64,000 nt of DNA from Liopterus haemorrhoidalis (taxonomy: Eukaryota; Arthropoda; Insecta; Coleoptera; Dytiscidae), in assembly GCA_963971575.1 (NCBI GenBank), contig OZ020623.1, positions 11,534,980 to 11,598,979 of the forward strand, read 5' to 3'. A model generated the notes under the pieces. It had not been told where the DNA came from. It worked only from the letters and a program-made list of their open reading frames with translations, and searched no databases. How positions within the stretch are numbered: position 1 is the stretch's first letter; each line of letters starts with the position of its first letter. The translations under genes and the position numbers were made by a program. Below, piece by piece: positions 53,478 to 64,000 of the stretch.

Positions 53478-53794
53478 ATTATTTTGTATCTATATTTTAA
53501 CACTCCAATGCATTAAAATGTAACTAAAACTGTTCTCATTTTCTTTCTTTCACTATAAACAAAATTTTAAGAATATTTTCTAATTATTTAGTCCTTATTA
53601 TTCGCCAAATTTGTACCAATTACAGTATCGACGACTAAAATTAAACGATAGAAGCATTATTTGTCCGAAAATATGTATTTGTTGTAGAGCAAAAATCTGA
53701 TGTGATACGCAAAAACTGATGTGATATTTGAGTTCAGCACCAAATTAGTAAGAAACAAGTCTTTGATGTAAGTCAGCAAAAATTGTGTTGACCA
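53478..53794. other. No recognisable feature
   Basis: AT-rich sequence following the coding fragment, which may include its 3' UTR. Confidence 0.35.
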
Positions 53795-53940
53795 GTGTTA
53801 TCATACCATGGATTTTATTGATCATTTCTGGCGTAGTGCCCTCTTTTGAATGCTCATCATCAAAAATGCTCTTACGACATCGTTTAAATTGAGGTGCCCA
53901 ATATTTAATTGTTGATATCGATCAATAAACATCGTTCAAT
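53795..53940 (-). pseudogene. mariner fragment (lineage B)
   Basis: The minus strand reads STIKYWAPQFKRCRKSIF, DDEH and TPEMINKIHGMI with a frame slip. It corresponds to the helix-turn-helix linker region of the mariner at 54665. Confidence 0.7.
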
Positions 53941-54664
53941 ATATGATATCAGTTTAAGTTCCGCCTTGGAAAAATGGATACAGATCTGGATATGGATTTT
54001 AATTTTTTCCGGATCATCCGCGGATACGGATATCCGGTACATTACATACACACAAACGAATTAATTAGTAAAAATATGTGTAAAACATTTTTATAACAAA
54101 TTCAATTGTTCAGTGAAGGTTGTATTGTAAAATGACAATAGTGAACCAATAGAAATGATTGAATCTCTAGTATTATATTCATGTAACAATGTCTTCAGTG
54201 ATGCATCATTATTTGAGATTTATTCAAGCATATTTCTAGTATTATAACAATAACAATCGCAAGATCTGATAATCTTATTTGAATTCAGTTTGCTAGAATA
54301 GATACTTATGAAATGGTTTATACTTTATCGGATTGCTTTAAAGCTAATCAACCCGAAGAGATAAAATATTCGGGTATTCGAATATGATATTTTTATTAAC
54401 AGTACGAAGGAAATAAATGGATAATTTTGGGATTAATAAGAATTTGGGACTGGTTGAGAGTATACTACGTTGTCTATGTTAGAGATCTTCCAAAGTAAGG
54501 TAGGGGACAGGCGGCCCCCTTGGGAAAGTTTGTGTTAGTATTTTATCTAAGTAGGCTAGCAATTATATACGATGTGCAGAAACAAGTCAATAATTTCACG
54601 CATCACGAAAAGAATTTTTATAGAACAAAAGGATATAAATGACAGAGAATTAAACTATTATATA
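53941..54664. other. No gene; hAT-like CGGATA remnant
   Basis: Near 53970-54040, GGATATGGAT and ATCCGCGGATACGGATATCC resemble the subterminal repeats of the hAT at 35008. The rest is unassigned. Confidence 0.4.
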
Positions 54665-55940
54665 TACGAAAGGCGCTTGAAAACTAATCGGCCTAGGCAA
54701 AAGATGGGGCCACCAGTATCAAATTAATGTTGTTTTCCTTAAATTCTAACCTTGAAATGACTACCGTAAAAATTTCAACCGGCTGCGTCATATAGTTTGT
54801 GTTTGACAGTCATTGAAAGCGAACAACCTTTGCATTATTACAAAAATGAATACAATCGAATATCGTGCAGTGATTAGACACTTGTTTTTGAAAAAGAAAA
54901 CGAACGATGAGATCAACACCGAATTGAACGATGTTTATGGGAACTTTGCACCTTCGATATCAACAATTAAATATTGGACAGCTGAATTTAAACGCAGTCG
55001 TAAGAGCATTTTTGATGATGAGCGTCCAGGCCGTCCTAAAGATTTCACCATGCCAGAAATGGTCCGTAAAATCCAAGGAATGATAATTAATGATTATCTG
55101 GAGATAACTGAGGCTGCGAGTAGCTCAACCGAACGGGTGCTCAACATTTTGTATGAATATTTGGGAATGGAATGCGGCATTCATCTCTGCCAGATGGGTG
55201 CCGCATTTGCTCTCAGTCGACAACAAACGTGATCGTTTGACCATTTCGAAGGAATGTTTGGCGATGTTCAACCGCAATGAGAAGGACTTTTTGCGTTGTT
55301 TCATAACCATGGACAAACATGGATCCATCACAACACACCAGAGACCAAGGAACAGTTGAAACAGTGGACTGTTCCTGACGAATCGAAGCCGAAGAAGGCC
55401 AAGGTGGATCTCTCGGCCAACAAAGTCATGTCCACAGTTTTTTGGGATGCGCACGGTATCATTCACATCGACTACCTGAAAAAGATCGGGGCGTATATTA
55501 AGCAGAGCTGTTGGACCGATTCGACGCCGATTTGAACCGAAAGCGGCCGCATTTGGCAAAGGAAAAAGTGTTGTTTCGCCAGGACAAAGCACCTTTCCCC
55601 AAGTGCGCAGTCGCAATTGTAAAACTCCATGAACTGCGCTACGAATTATTTTCTCATCCACCATATTCGCCAGATTTGTCCCCTGCGATTATTATTTATT
55701 TCCAAACTTGAAGAAATGATTCGGCAGTAAGAGATTTGGGTCCAATGAGGAGGTCATTGCTGAAACAGAGGCCTATTTTGATGACATCGAGAAATCCTAT
55801 TATTCGGAGGGAATCGAAAATTGGAGAATCGTTGGACAAAGTGTATAGTTCTAAAAGGAGACTATGAGAAATAAATTGAGTTTTGCAGAAAAAGTTGTGT
55901 TTTCTTGCCTAGGACGATTATTTTTCAACCGTCTCTCGTA
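54665..55940 (+). mobile_element. mariner element (lineage B), full length
   Basis: The ends are TACGAAAGGCGCTTGAAAA and an inverted TACGAGAGACGGTTGAAAA, continuing through TAATCG-CCTAGGCAA. Flanked by TA. The 1276-bp length is normal for mariner. Confidence 0.9.
54846..55868 (+). pseudogene. mariner transposase (lineage B), frameshifted
   Basis: It starts MNTIEYRAVIRHLFLKKK, then TIKYWTAEFKRSRKSIFDDE and RPGRP of the paired DNA-binding region, STERVLNILYEYLGM, and KEFLAMFNR-like sequence. A one-base deletion in the first catalytic motif turns MDETWIHH into a shifted reading. VFWDAHGIIHIDYL, FRQDKAPFPK with the second Asp, and HPPYSPDLSP follow. Another one-base loss breaks the third Asp motif. 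The C-terminal EVIAETEAYFDDIEKSYY is readable. All domains are present, with at least three frameshifts. Confidence 0.88.
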
Positions 55941-55942
55941 TA

Positions 55943-56040
55943 TTCAGCTGTTTGGCTACAATTCCTACTCAATAGACAGACAGACAGAAGAATGACGTTA
56001 TAATAGTTTTTTGGTCATACCTACAAAACCCTAAAAACAT
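55943..56040 (-). repeat. DINE-like 5' end fragment
   Basis: AGCTGTTTGGCTACAATT, a three-unit CAGA tract, TGACGTTATAATAG and ACCTACAAAACCCTAAAAA form the 5' ~100 bp of the family in minus orientation, immediately next to the mariner terminus. Confidence 0.6.
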
Positions 56041-56144
56041 GACTCAGGCTTTTTTGTTGTGTAGTGTAATAAAATATAGAAATATCAACAGACAGATGGT
56101 GCATATAGGTATATAAAACGTGACACTTAATAGAACGAGAGGTA

Positions 56145-56443
56145 AAGTGCATTCACGATAAGAATGAGTTGACGTCACAGTTGAAAAAATTGATCTGTTG
56201 TCAATTTGTTATTTGTCAAAAAAGTTAGGTTATATACAATTATTTTAACCTCGCTCCTTCATATGTCAAACAGAAATACTGAACAATGATATTTAAACGT
56301 GGCAACGTAGGAAAGTGGTACCAACATGTAGTAGTCAAATGTAACAATTGAGTAATGTTTTAATTTTGGTTAAATTACATTATGATGTTGGCAATTAAAT
56401 TAACCAAGTGTGGCGTCATCTCATTCTTATCATGAATGTACTT
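56145..56443. mobile_element. 299-bp TA-flanked MITE
   Basis: The ends are AAGTGCATTCACGATAAG and an inverted AAGTACATTCATGATAAG, with TIR similarity over ~30 bp and TA on both sides. Confidence 0.82.
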
Positions 56444-57144
56444 TAAGGTTTATATTATTGAGGCCCAAAGTCTAACTGAAAAAGGAGAATGATAGTGTTC
56501 TAGAAAACTGCCAGAGAATCCTGCTTACATCTAATTCTGCATTTTGATGTCCTTTTAAATATTTTACGAAGCATGTACTTGTAGAATGCGTGTCCTTTTT
56601 ACGCATTCCAGACCACATATACCTTAACGGGATTGGTTTAGATTTTTCATCGATTTTCTTGATGTCCTTTTGCCCGATTTCCCAAATGATATATAAAAGT
56701 ATGTTACCAAATGTTTAACGTCTGTTTTGTCTAGATAAACAAAAAATTGTTATCGTCAACTTTTTTAAAAACACACATGTCACTATCGGAAAACGGATGT
56801 CATTTGCAAAACATATAAAAAAATGATGTGTCAGCAAGATTTTTAGTGTTGTTTGTTTGATTGATATTTGAATTTTATTGTTCAGATTTAAATCCTACCA
56901 ATCAAAATTTCGGATAAATTTTATTGAAAAATTGTGGTCATAAAAATAAATATACAGTTACGAGAGCTGGATGAAGAGTAGTGCGAATTAAAATGAAAGA
57001 TTTTATTTAATTTAATCTAATTTAATTTCTCTACATAATCACCTCTAAATTCTAATGACGATGAGCGATGCTGGAGCAAATATTTGCCCTCCTTCAAATG
57101 TTTTCTTTTCCGAGGTTCTCAAAATTATCATTTACAGAGGTCAA
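56444..57144. other. No recognisable feature
   Basis: AT-rich interval. No supported coding or repeat. Confidence 0.35.
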
Positions 57145-57785
57145 CTTATCCAAATTTCGGTAGGAATACCTAAATATTTGAAAGGGAGGAGAGGAAAGGC
57201 AGGGGGCAGAGTTAGAAGGATTGCCAGATTAAGATGCGGAAATGAAGAACGGAGTAGTAGGTATTGGGCAAAACCGGAGGATAGGGTATGCAGAATGTGT
57301 AGAGAGGAGGAAGAATCCTTGGAACATCTTACAAAAAGATGTGGAAAGATGACAAAATGGGAGGGAGAGATAAAGGAGCTGTTGAGTGAAGAAGGAAAGG
57401 GAGAAAGGTGGGCGAGAGTACTCGAGGAAAGGAGGAAGGAATGCGGAGAGGTAAGACAGAACTGAGTACAGGAAGGAAGAAAGAGGCAATGGAGGAGGAA
57501 AGAAAAGAGGGAAGAGAAGCGAAGAAAGAGGGGAAGAAGAACTGGAGTCAAGAAGGAAGGAGACCGGAGACGGAAGCCAAAAAGAGATTACGAAGAAAGA
57601 GATGAACACCGGAGGTAGAAAGTAGAAGAAGAAGAAGAAGAAGAAAGAAAATCATAAAATGTCTATTATATTATTTTATTTTATTATTATTATGATTTTT
57701 TTTTTTTTTTTTCAATGTAATAGTTAAAACCCTATACGCCGCAAGGCCTAGGGGAAATAAAGAAAGAAAAAAAAAATAAAGAATT
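57145..57785 (+). pseudogene. I-superfamily non-LTR C-terminus and 3' UTR (family L, copy 3)
   Basis: The best-preserved family L copy. VGIPKYLKGRRGKAGGRVRR is followed by RLRCGNEERSSRYWAKPED and the knuckle CRMCREEEESLEHLTKRC, in one open frame. It then runs into a Lys/Glu/Arg-rich tail that changes frame at the stop near 57465. The 3' UTR ends with CGCCGCAAGGCCTAG and an A-rich tail. RT and RNase H are missing because of 5' truncation. Confidence 0.78.
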
Positions 57786-57881
57786 ATATATAAGTAGTGA
57801 TGCTTAGCATTCTATCTGTCAGTACGTCCCTACCGAATCGGTCATTTCGTGCCGTAGTTTTGATGTGAGCGTTGTTTTATC

Positions 57882-58960
57882 ATGAGTACTAAAATCAAAG
57901 ATCCCGCCTCATGCGAGATTCGTTCTGTGCTCCGTTTTCTGCAGTTAAAAGGCAACAATGTGGCAGAAATTCATCGAGAATTGTGTGTTGTGTATGGAGA
58001 AAACATTATGAGTGATAGTGCAATGCGAAAATGATGTAGGCATTTTCGGGAAGGATGACTGATGTCCATGATGAAGGGGGTCAGGAAAAGATATCCGTAA
58101 CAACAGACGATATTGCCGAAAAAGTGAACAAAGACATAAACGCCGACTGTTCACAATTTCTGAACTCTCTGTTGATGTTTTAAAATTTCCTGGTCAGCTC
58201 TTTATGATATTGTTACAGTAAAACTCAGCTACCGCAAATTTTGTGCACGGTGGGTCCTCAAACATCGTAGGTTCACAAAACAGGGAATGAGTTCTGCTCT
58301 AACGTTTTTACAGCGCTACAGTGTGGAAGGAGAAGCTTTTTTGGGAAAGATCATAACAGGAGACGAAACGTGGGTTAAGTTCGGGAATACCGAAACAAGA
58401 GAGCAATTTAAACAATGGTTGCATACGAACTTCAACAAACCAAAGAAATCCAAACAAACCTTACCCAAGAGAAAGCTTTTGGCTACTGTGTTTTGGGGCT
58501 GTAAAGAAATTTTGCTGGTGGAGATCATAGAGCCTGGGAGTACAATTGTAGCAACGACGTATTGTGATACCTTAATATGTCTACGGAGAACAATACAGAA
58601 CAAAACGAGAGGCATGTTGTCATCAGACATTGTCCTTGTTTATGACAATGCCCTCATACCACAGCACAAACAAATGAACTGCTCAAGAATTTATGATGGG
58701 AGATATCCGGCCACCGGTCCTACTACCCGGATTTGGCACCAAGCGATTTACATTTGTTCACCAGGATGAAAGTGTGGTTGGGAAAGAAGCGGTTCAGCAC
58801 AAATGAGGAACTGAAAACTGGTGTGCAAGATTGGCTGAGAACCCAGGTGGCAACATGGTATGAGAAGGGCGTACAAAAACTTGTTCCCCGTTACAATAAA
58901 TGCCTTAATGTTAGTAACTCATTTAGAAACAATCTTTTTTCAAGTCAACATTTTTTCTGA
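57882..58960 (+). pseudogene. mariner transposase (lineage D), frameshifted
   Basis: It starts MSTKIKDPASCEIRSVLRFL, then LKGNNVAEIHRELCVVYGEN of the first helix-turn-helix. A decayed linker follows, then FLQRYSVEGEAFLGKIITGD with ETWVKFGNTETREQFKQW (first Asp), LLATVFWGCKEILLVE, LVYDNALIPQHKQ (second Asp) and, after a frameshift, MAPSDLHLFTRMKVWLG (third Asp) with D34D-like spacing. The C-terminus reads WYEKGVQKLVPRYNKCLNV. All three catalytic Asp residues survive, but several stops and frameshifts inactivate it. I could not identify its termini. Confidence 0.85.
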
Positions 58961-59057
58961 TCAAATTAATATTACTTTTGATCAAGTAAACATTTTTTTC
59001 TAATCAATGCATTAGTTTTTTCTGATCAAGTTATTATTTTTTTCTGATCAAGACGTT
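58961..59057. repeat. Short direct repeats TTTTTTCTGATCAAG
   Basis: Four to five imperfect copies of a T-run plus CTGATCAAG at ~25-40-bp spacing. Similar units reappear after 60660, so the DINE-like copy G inserted into this array. Confidence 0.55.
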
Positions 59058-59977
59058 ATTAGGGTTTTGTAGGTATGACCAAAAAAGCCTTATACCGTCA
59101 TTTTTTCGTCTGTCTGTCTGTCTGTCTGTCTGTTCGGTAAAAATTGTAACCAAACGGCTAAACCTAGAGAGTTCAAATTTGGCATGCTTATACAACTCTT
59201 TGACCCGCACATAGGAAAAATACTAAAACATCTAAAAAACATACCCCCCTAAAAATATAAACAAATATGTCCTCATCGAAAACAAAAATATTTTTTTTAA
59301 ATTATGAGTAGGGTATCAAATGAAAGCCCTTAGTACGTGGATTAACGATCAAATTTTTATTTTTGAAAAATTATTTTTATGAGATTTTTGCCAAAATTGT
59401 GCAAAAAAATTTTTGTCCCACACCCTGTAGCCCAGATGGTTTAAACTAAAAATCTAAAAAAATTCTAAGTAATGTATATTGGTGTGAACCGAAATAGTAC
59501 AACAGGAATTTTTGATCAGATTATGTTTTCGGAAAATAACGCAGTTTTTGTGGTTTTTGGTTCACAAAGTACAAAAGTTATACCAATGTAAGACACTCAC
59601 ATGCAAGGCGTACGATGGCGTTATTGGTTAGAGCAATGGTGTCGTAAGCTAAAACTCGCTGGTAAACGAAGGGTTTCGAGTTCGAGTACTGAGTGAATTT
59701 TATTTTTTCTGTTTTTTTTTTTGCATTTTTATTATGTTGAAATATTTTGTCAAAATTCTAGTTATATTTTGACAAATGTTGTATTTAATTTTTAAGAGCG
59801 TAAATTTAATAATTATCTTATTATATGATTAACAGACGATAAATTATTTTAAAAATATCGTTCATTTTGCCGTGATTACTACAAAGTAAAATTTTTCCTA
59901 CACACTCAGCATACCGCCTTCACTTATTATATACCTGCGAAACCCTGAAATGTGTGAATATTCACACTTCACATAAA
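59058..59977 (+). mobile_element. DINE-like repeat, copy G
   Basis: Almost the same as copy B in length, body, tRNA-like module and 3' hairpin end. The GTCT tract is shorter. The high similarity suggests that B and G are recent copies of one source. Confidence 0.7.
59604..59694 (+). other. tRNA-like module within DINE-like copy G
   Basis: Same module as copy B (TGGCGTTATTGGTTAGAGC and GAGTTCGAGTAC) with a run of ten T shortly after. Confidence 0.5.
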
Positions 59978-60137
59978 TTTTTTTTACTCATCAAATCATT
60001 ATTTTTACCGACCGCCATATATAAGGGAGGTATTGTGATCATACCAATGTTGACATTTCGAGATTTCGATGGATCTCCACGAATTGAGGTCCCTACTTAA
60101 CGTTTTAACTATTTTTAGCATGATGTCTGTCGGTCTA

Positions 60138-60171
<34 letters not shown>

Positions 60172-60285
60172 AGTCGGTCAACTTTTATTTGAGACATTTT
60201 TGATAAAGCAGAATAAATTAAACAAGCACTTTCTAATGGCGATCGGTCCTGTGGTGGCCACAGCTGATTTTTTTACTCATAAAAT
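59978..60285. repeat. Other repeat with GTCT microsatellite
   Basis: CGCCATATATAAGGGAGG, TTTCGATGGATCTCCACG and a TCTG tract near 60125-60170 form a structure unlike the DINE-like body. I do not recognise the family. Confidence 0.4.
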
Positions 60286-60600
60286 CAGGGCCGGCGAATG
60301 CAAAGTATGTGGTGCATGAGGGCGCCACTGCGAGGGAGGCGCTGTCGTGAGACTCAAAAGGGCGCCAAATTAATGTAAAATTAATTAGTGAAATGTAATT
60401 TTGTAACGAGGATTTGTTGTTTTTTTGGTCATACCTTGAAATTTAGAAGTGAGGACCTTTCTTATGGTCATCACTTGAAATTTAGAAGGAAGGACTATTT
60501 TTTTTGTCATTATTATATTTTAGAAGTAAGAACTCTTTTTGTTTCCAGAACATTTATAAAATCTTATGCAGGGCTCGAAAAAAGCTAGTTACGCCCTGCC
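60286..60600. mobile_element. hAT-like end followed by tandem ~42-bp repeats
   Basis: CAGGGCCGGCGAATGC looks like a hAT terminus. Further on, CTTGAAATTTAGAAG followed by a GAGGACC-like end repeats about three times. The unit resembles the 42-bp repeat inside the hAT MITE at 38799. Confidence 0.45.
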
Positions 60601-61240
60601 TAGAGGCGTTCAATTAAGTCTTGCCTACGGGCGTCAAAGAACCTCACGCCGACCCTGCCTCAAATCATTATTTTTACTGATAAAATCATTATTTTCATCT
60701 GGTCAAGAAATAATATAAAGCTGATCACATACTACTGATCAATATCACAATATTTTCTGATCAAAAACTGAATTAAATTCTGAACAATTAAATACCAGCC
60801 CTTTATTATTTATTTTTTCTAATATGTTGGCAGTATTAAGTAAAATTTCATTTAATTCCCATAAGTGATTATGCTAAATAAGCTTGATTTAACAATTCCT
60901 TGGGCCATTTAGAAGATTTAGAAGTTAATTTGTGGTGGATCGATGTATTACAACCCTAACATAATGTTACAATAATGGATCTTTTATCAGGTGACTGGAG
61001 TAGAAATAGATTAGCAGTGCGTACCAATGAAATAAAGATCAAACAAGTTTTAGGGTAACATTAGTTCTGACAAGGGATTTTGGTAATGGCAAACTTTAGG
61101 AATTGGGAGAAAATTGGGTAATATATGATTGAACCTTTTGAAATTAATCAAAAAATGTCCCTTACGTGTAATTTTCCAAATGAAGTCCAGCTTAATTCAC
61201 TTATATATTGTTTAATTTATTGATTTTAAAATATTTCTTA
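60601..61240. other. No recognisable gene
   Basis: AT-rich. Early part has TGATCA-rich repeats like those at 58961. Confidence 0.35.
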
Positions 61241-61440
61241 GGCCCGGTGTTTCCAACCATAGATAAAATTGACTATCTATGGGATAAGTTGTTATCAAGG
61301 GAATAAACGATTTTTTGCGTATTTCCAATTATTTATCTATAGAGTAACTAAGTTATCTATAGGATAAGTTATTCACAACGTGTAGGTACTGATAAATGTT
61401 ATCCATTGGATAAAAATGACAGATTTTGACAGATAGGTGT
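61241..61440. mobile_element. Harbinger-type MITE Q, copy 2 (partial)
   Basis: It begins GGCCCGGTGTTTCCAACC directly after TTA and carries ATTTATCTATAGAGTAACT as in copy 1. The right terminus was not found. Confidence 0.6.
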
Positions 61441-61489
61441 TAAAAAATGTTTTATTGATAAATATCCCAGCAAACATTTTTATACGGGT

Positions 61490-61815
61490 CAGTGCTGGTA
61501 AAGCACATACTCCCCGGCATTGAAAGTAATGGGCCAGTGCTGGCATTTCGTACTGGGCCAGTACCCCGGTGTCCCTGTGGCCGTTATTGGCTCATTGATG
61601 TATCAGTTGTCGGCCCAGCAACGGTAAAGTGCATTGAAAGTAATGAGCCAGTGCTGGCATTTCACACTAGGCCAGTGCTGGCATTTCGCACTGGGCTAGT
61701 GCTGGCATTTCGCACTGGGCCAGTGCTGGCATTTTGCACTGGGCCAGTACCCCGGTGTCCCCGTGACCGTTAGCTGGCCCATTGATGTATCAGTTGCTGG
61801 CCCAGCAACGGTAGA
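61490..61815. repeat. GC-rich minisatellite (GGGCCAGTGCTGGCATTT units)
   Basis: A ~25-bp unit, GGCCAGTGCTGGCATTTCGC with ACTG, repeats several times inside a longer duplication that includes GTACCCCGGTGTCCC and GTATCAGTTG. The composition is far from the local AT-rich background. Confidence 0.8.
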
Positions 61816-61964
61816 GTGCAAAATAATCGCATTAGTTACAAGATTTATTTCTGACGGACCAGTGCATATATTATACCCACTCTCTAGTGTTTCAAATGTA
61901 ACATATGTGTACTTACCCAGTATTAAAATAAATTAATGGTTAGGTGCAAAATAAATACTCATTT

Positions 61965-62130
61965 GGCCATTTTCACCATCGTTGAATAAATTTATTTAAC
62001 AAATAAAGTTGACAATATCGCATCGGTTTTAAACTATTAATGAAGAAATTAACATTGCTGTCAATAGAATGATGCGATATTGTTAACTTAAGTTGTTAAA
62101 TAAATTTATTCAACGATGGTAAAACTGGCC
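61965..62130. repeat. 166-bp hairpin (MITE-like)
   Basis: Arms of ~60 bp: GGCCATTTTCACCATCGTTG through GACAATATCGCATC, and the inverted copy, around a ~45-bp centre. Confidence 0.75.
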
Positions 62131-62438
62131 GATTGTAAATTGTATTAACAGTTATAATTTATTGATTTATTTATAAATATTAAATAAATATAATTTCAGA
62201 AGTAACAGGAATTAGTTTATTTAATTTATTAATTTAATGAAGAATTTTAAGAAAATGGTTTTCTGCCATTTCTGCCAAAAAATTGCATCCTAAAGATAAG
62301 TGGTGACTAATAATTTTCGCCAATATTCGGCTTGTATTATCTACCACATCTTTTCCCCCTGACTTGAAGAGTGCCAACCTAAAGAAATCATACTTGTTAA
62401 AATAAATTCAGTTATCAAATTTTATAAGCATTAATGCT

Positions 62439-62620
62439 ATAAGCTGTTCACTTTTGTAAGAACAAACTAGATCTGGTTATTTTGGTGATTTTTATAGTGT
62501 ATTATTGACTTTTAGAAACTTGGTTATATTGTAAAAAAAGCTTTACAGTTTTGGATTAAGTTTGTATTATTTCAGGTTAGTATTATATTTACAAAATATT
62601 GACAAAGATGTCACTATTCA
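62439..62620 (+). mobile_element. MITE T, fragment
   Basis: It starts TAAGCTGTTCACTTTTG and continues with AACTAGATCTGGTTATTTTGG, matching the ends of the complete T copy. The opposite terminus is missing. Confidence 0.55.
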
Positions 62621-63351
62621 AAATAAAATATGACAAATTATATTTTTTAAATGACATATTTATAATCTTATAACAGATTTATTAATAATTGAAAATTTTA
62701 TTACATGAAAAAAACTATAATTTAACTAAACTAAAAATTAAACAATTTAACATGAAACAGTTTGTGTAAACTACGTCCTTAAATCTAACAAAACACACAC
62801 AAATCACAATAAAAAACTGTATAATGTTAACAAAACAATAACTATTTAAATACACATCTTGACAAACTGTCCACCAACACGTATCAACTTGTACTGGCCC
62901 TCGAAGGCCACGCGGTTAGGGCGTTTTATGACTAAGAACAATCAGACTTTTCAAATTATTACATTAAAAAAAAAATTAGTTTAAGTAAAAAGTATGAGTG
63001 AAGAAGAGACGATAGCCCGTATAAAAATGTTTGCTTGGATTAATACAAATAAGGAGTGCTTATAAAATGCTGGTAAAGTACTTCGTATAGGCGGAATGCG
63101 AAATACAAATGTGAAGTACATTATTAATACTGGCGTTGCATTTACTTTTGGTGCCAGCAATTTACCAGCAGTAAAAGCAGTTTGCCGGCATTCGGCCGTT
63201 AGTTGAATGTTTGCTGGGATATGTACATAATATAAACATATATACGTAAAATATATAATAGAACAGGAATTATGTACATATTAGACATACCTACACTACA
63301 TATACATATTACATACACCTGTTTCCATTATGTGTACTATTTTATGGTGTA

Positions 63352-63628
63352 TAAGCAGTTCACTTTTGTAAGAACACACTAAGGGGGAATTTTGTTTTCA
63401 ATAGTTTGCACCTTTAAAGCTGTAAGTCATGTTGGTATTAAAAAATGTCATTTTGACATATGTCATAATGAAAAATCATATTTTAATTATAATGATCATA
63501 ACCTTATCAACCTAAAGTCGGTTTTACAGCGTAAGGATATTTTTAATTGACATTTAAAGTCAGTAACACACCATAAAAGTAACCAAAATAACCAGATCTA
63601 GTGTGTTCTTACAAAAGTGAACAGCTTA
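63352..63628. mobile_element. MITE T, complete copy (277 bp)
   Basis: The ends are TAAGCAGTTCACTTTTGTAAG and an inverted TAAGCTGTTCACTTTTGTAAG, with TA on both sides. No coding. Confidence 0.85.
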
Positions 63629-63750
63629 TAGTTACCTATATCAAAATAAATTCAAAATAATTTAGTAATCTTCTTTAATTTATTTTGAAATAAAAAAAAT
63701 ATTTTCGATTATTTTTAGATAATTAAAATTTATTTTTAAAGAAGGAAATC

Positions 63751-63855
63751 ATGGATTCTTATTTAGAAGATATGCTAGCAGACGATGATGAAGTTATTGT
63801 AGAGTGTTTAGAACGCCCATACATAGTTCGTGTTAGACCAAATCATATGGAATGA
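63751..63855 (+). pseudogene. PIF/Harbinger transposase N-terminus (fragment)
   Basis: It starts at an ATG with MDSYLEDMLADDDEVIVE, followed by ERPYIVRVRPNHME and a stop. An acidic start followed by RPYxxRxRPNxME is the N-terminal signature of one group of Harbinger transposases. The rest of the gene is not seen before the window ends. An A-run and an unrelated stretch follow. Confidence 0.5.
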
Positions 63856-64000
63856 GAAAGAATTTATCCACCAAATATTCCAACAAATACTACAGCAATT
63901 AAAAAAAAAAAAATTAAACGGTCGTGTTCAATTTTCAATGTTTTTGCATTTCTATTCTGTCTGCAGGTTGCACTGAAAATAATACCATTTTTTTCCCAGG
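63856..64000. other. No recognisable feature at window end
   Basis: Contains an A-run and T-rich sequence. The window may cut an element here. Confidence 0.3.

Larger units (their letters stand above)
61463..63221. mobile_element. Element with TATCCCAGCAAACATT ends
   Basis: Both outer ends read TATCCCAGCAAACATT in inverted orientation. A third, internal copy of the left end lies inverted at 63015-63039 and matches it further, including TTTTTATACGGG. This suggests two overlapping or nested copies. The interior holds a GC-rich minisatellite, a hairpin and part of MITE T. No transposase recognised. Confidence 0.6.

Noticed and set aside
57141..57551. Serine/leucine/phenylalanine-rich minus-strand frames
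   Set aside because: Antisense of the charged tail of the non-LTR element.

Overview
This 64 kb window is AT-rich eukaryotic DNA, almost certainly from an insect or another arthropod. The evidence is the mix of mobile elements: several mariner lineages, Tc1, pogo/Tigger, hAT, PIF/Harbinger, a Crypton-like recombinase, jockey/CR1-like, RTE-like and I-superfamily non-LTR retrotransposons, a tRNA-derived SINE, solo LTRs, and a repeat family resembling the DINE-1/Helentron group of insects. I recognise no intact cellular protein gene, rRNA or functional tRNA. Almost every open reading frame is a mobile-element fragment or an artefact of a microsatellite or palindrome.

Layout: 0-7.7 kb holds a Harbinger remnant split by a nested element, a DINE-like copy, a jockey/CR1-like RT remnant, two DINE-like 5' pieces and an I-superfamily 3' end. 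7.7-9.1 kb is a minus-strand RT frame with no stop codons, lying tail-to-tail with another non-LTR 3' end. 10.2-13.2 kb has a 132-bp palindrome touching a nearly full-length mariner, then a hAT with transposase remnants. 14.5-17.3 kb has a DINE-like copy and a foldback element. 17.3-22 kb contains a Tc1-like transposase cut by a minus-strand solo LTR and an I-clade RNase H region cut by a plus-strand solo LTR, which is itself interrupted by a 569-bp palindromic element. 23-29.3 kb has a deleted mariner, a pogo derivative, an RT-derived (TTTA)n tract, a DINE-like copy, and an open frame that joins Crypton-, RT- and hAT-derived pieces. 29.8-38.8 kb has a pogo/Tigger with insertions, another DINE-like copy, a hAT with an exact 8-bp duplication, tandem DINE-like 5' ends, and a hAT inside a hAT inside a mariner fragment. 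39-46.5 kb has non-LTR ends, a second 569-bp palindrome, a second mariner copy, a Harbinger-type element with a MADF fragment, and a mariner split by a 599-bp TA element. 46.5-54 kb has a DINE-like copy with a roughly 64-unit CAGA tract, a SINE in a mariner, a three-level MITE nest, a third palindrome copy and an unnamed conserved coding fragment. 54.6-64 kb has two mariners, an I-superfamily 3' end, another DINE-like copy, a GC-rich minisatellite inside a CCCAGCAAACAT-ended element, MITEs and a Harbinger N-terminal fragment.

The most interesting signal is the DINE-like family. Six copies share their ends and body, but the centre holds a tRNA-like module with A- and B-box-like sequences followed at once by a T-run. 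The module differs between copies while its flanks stay conserved. This could be a portable Pol III cassette.

All calls come from reading the sequence by eye and from family knowledge. No alignment or database search was run.
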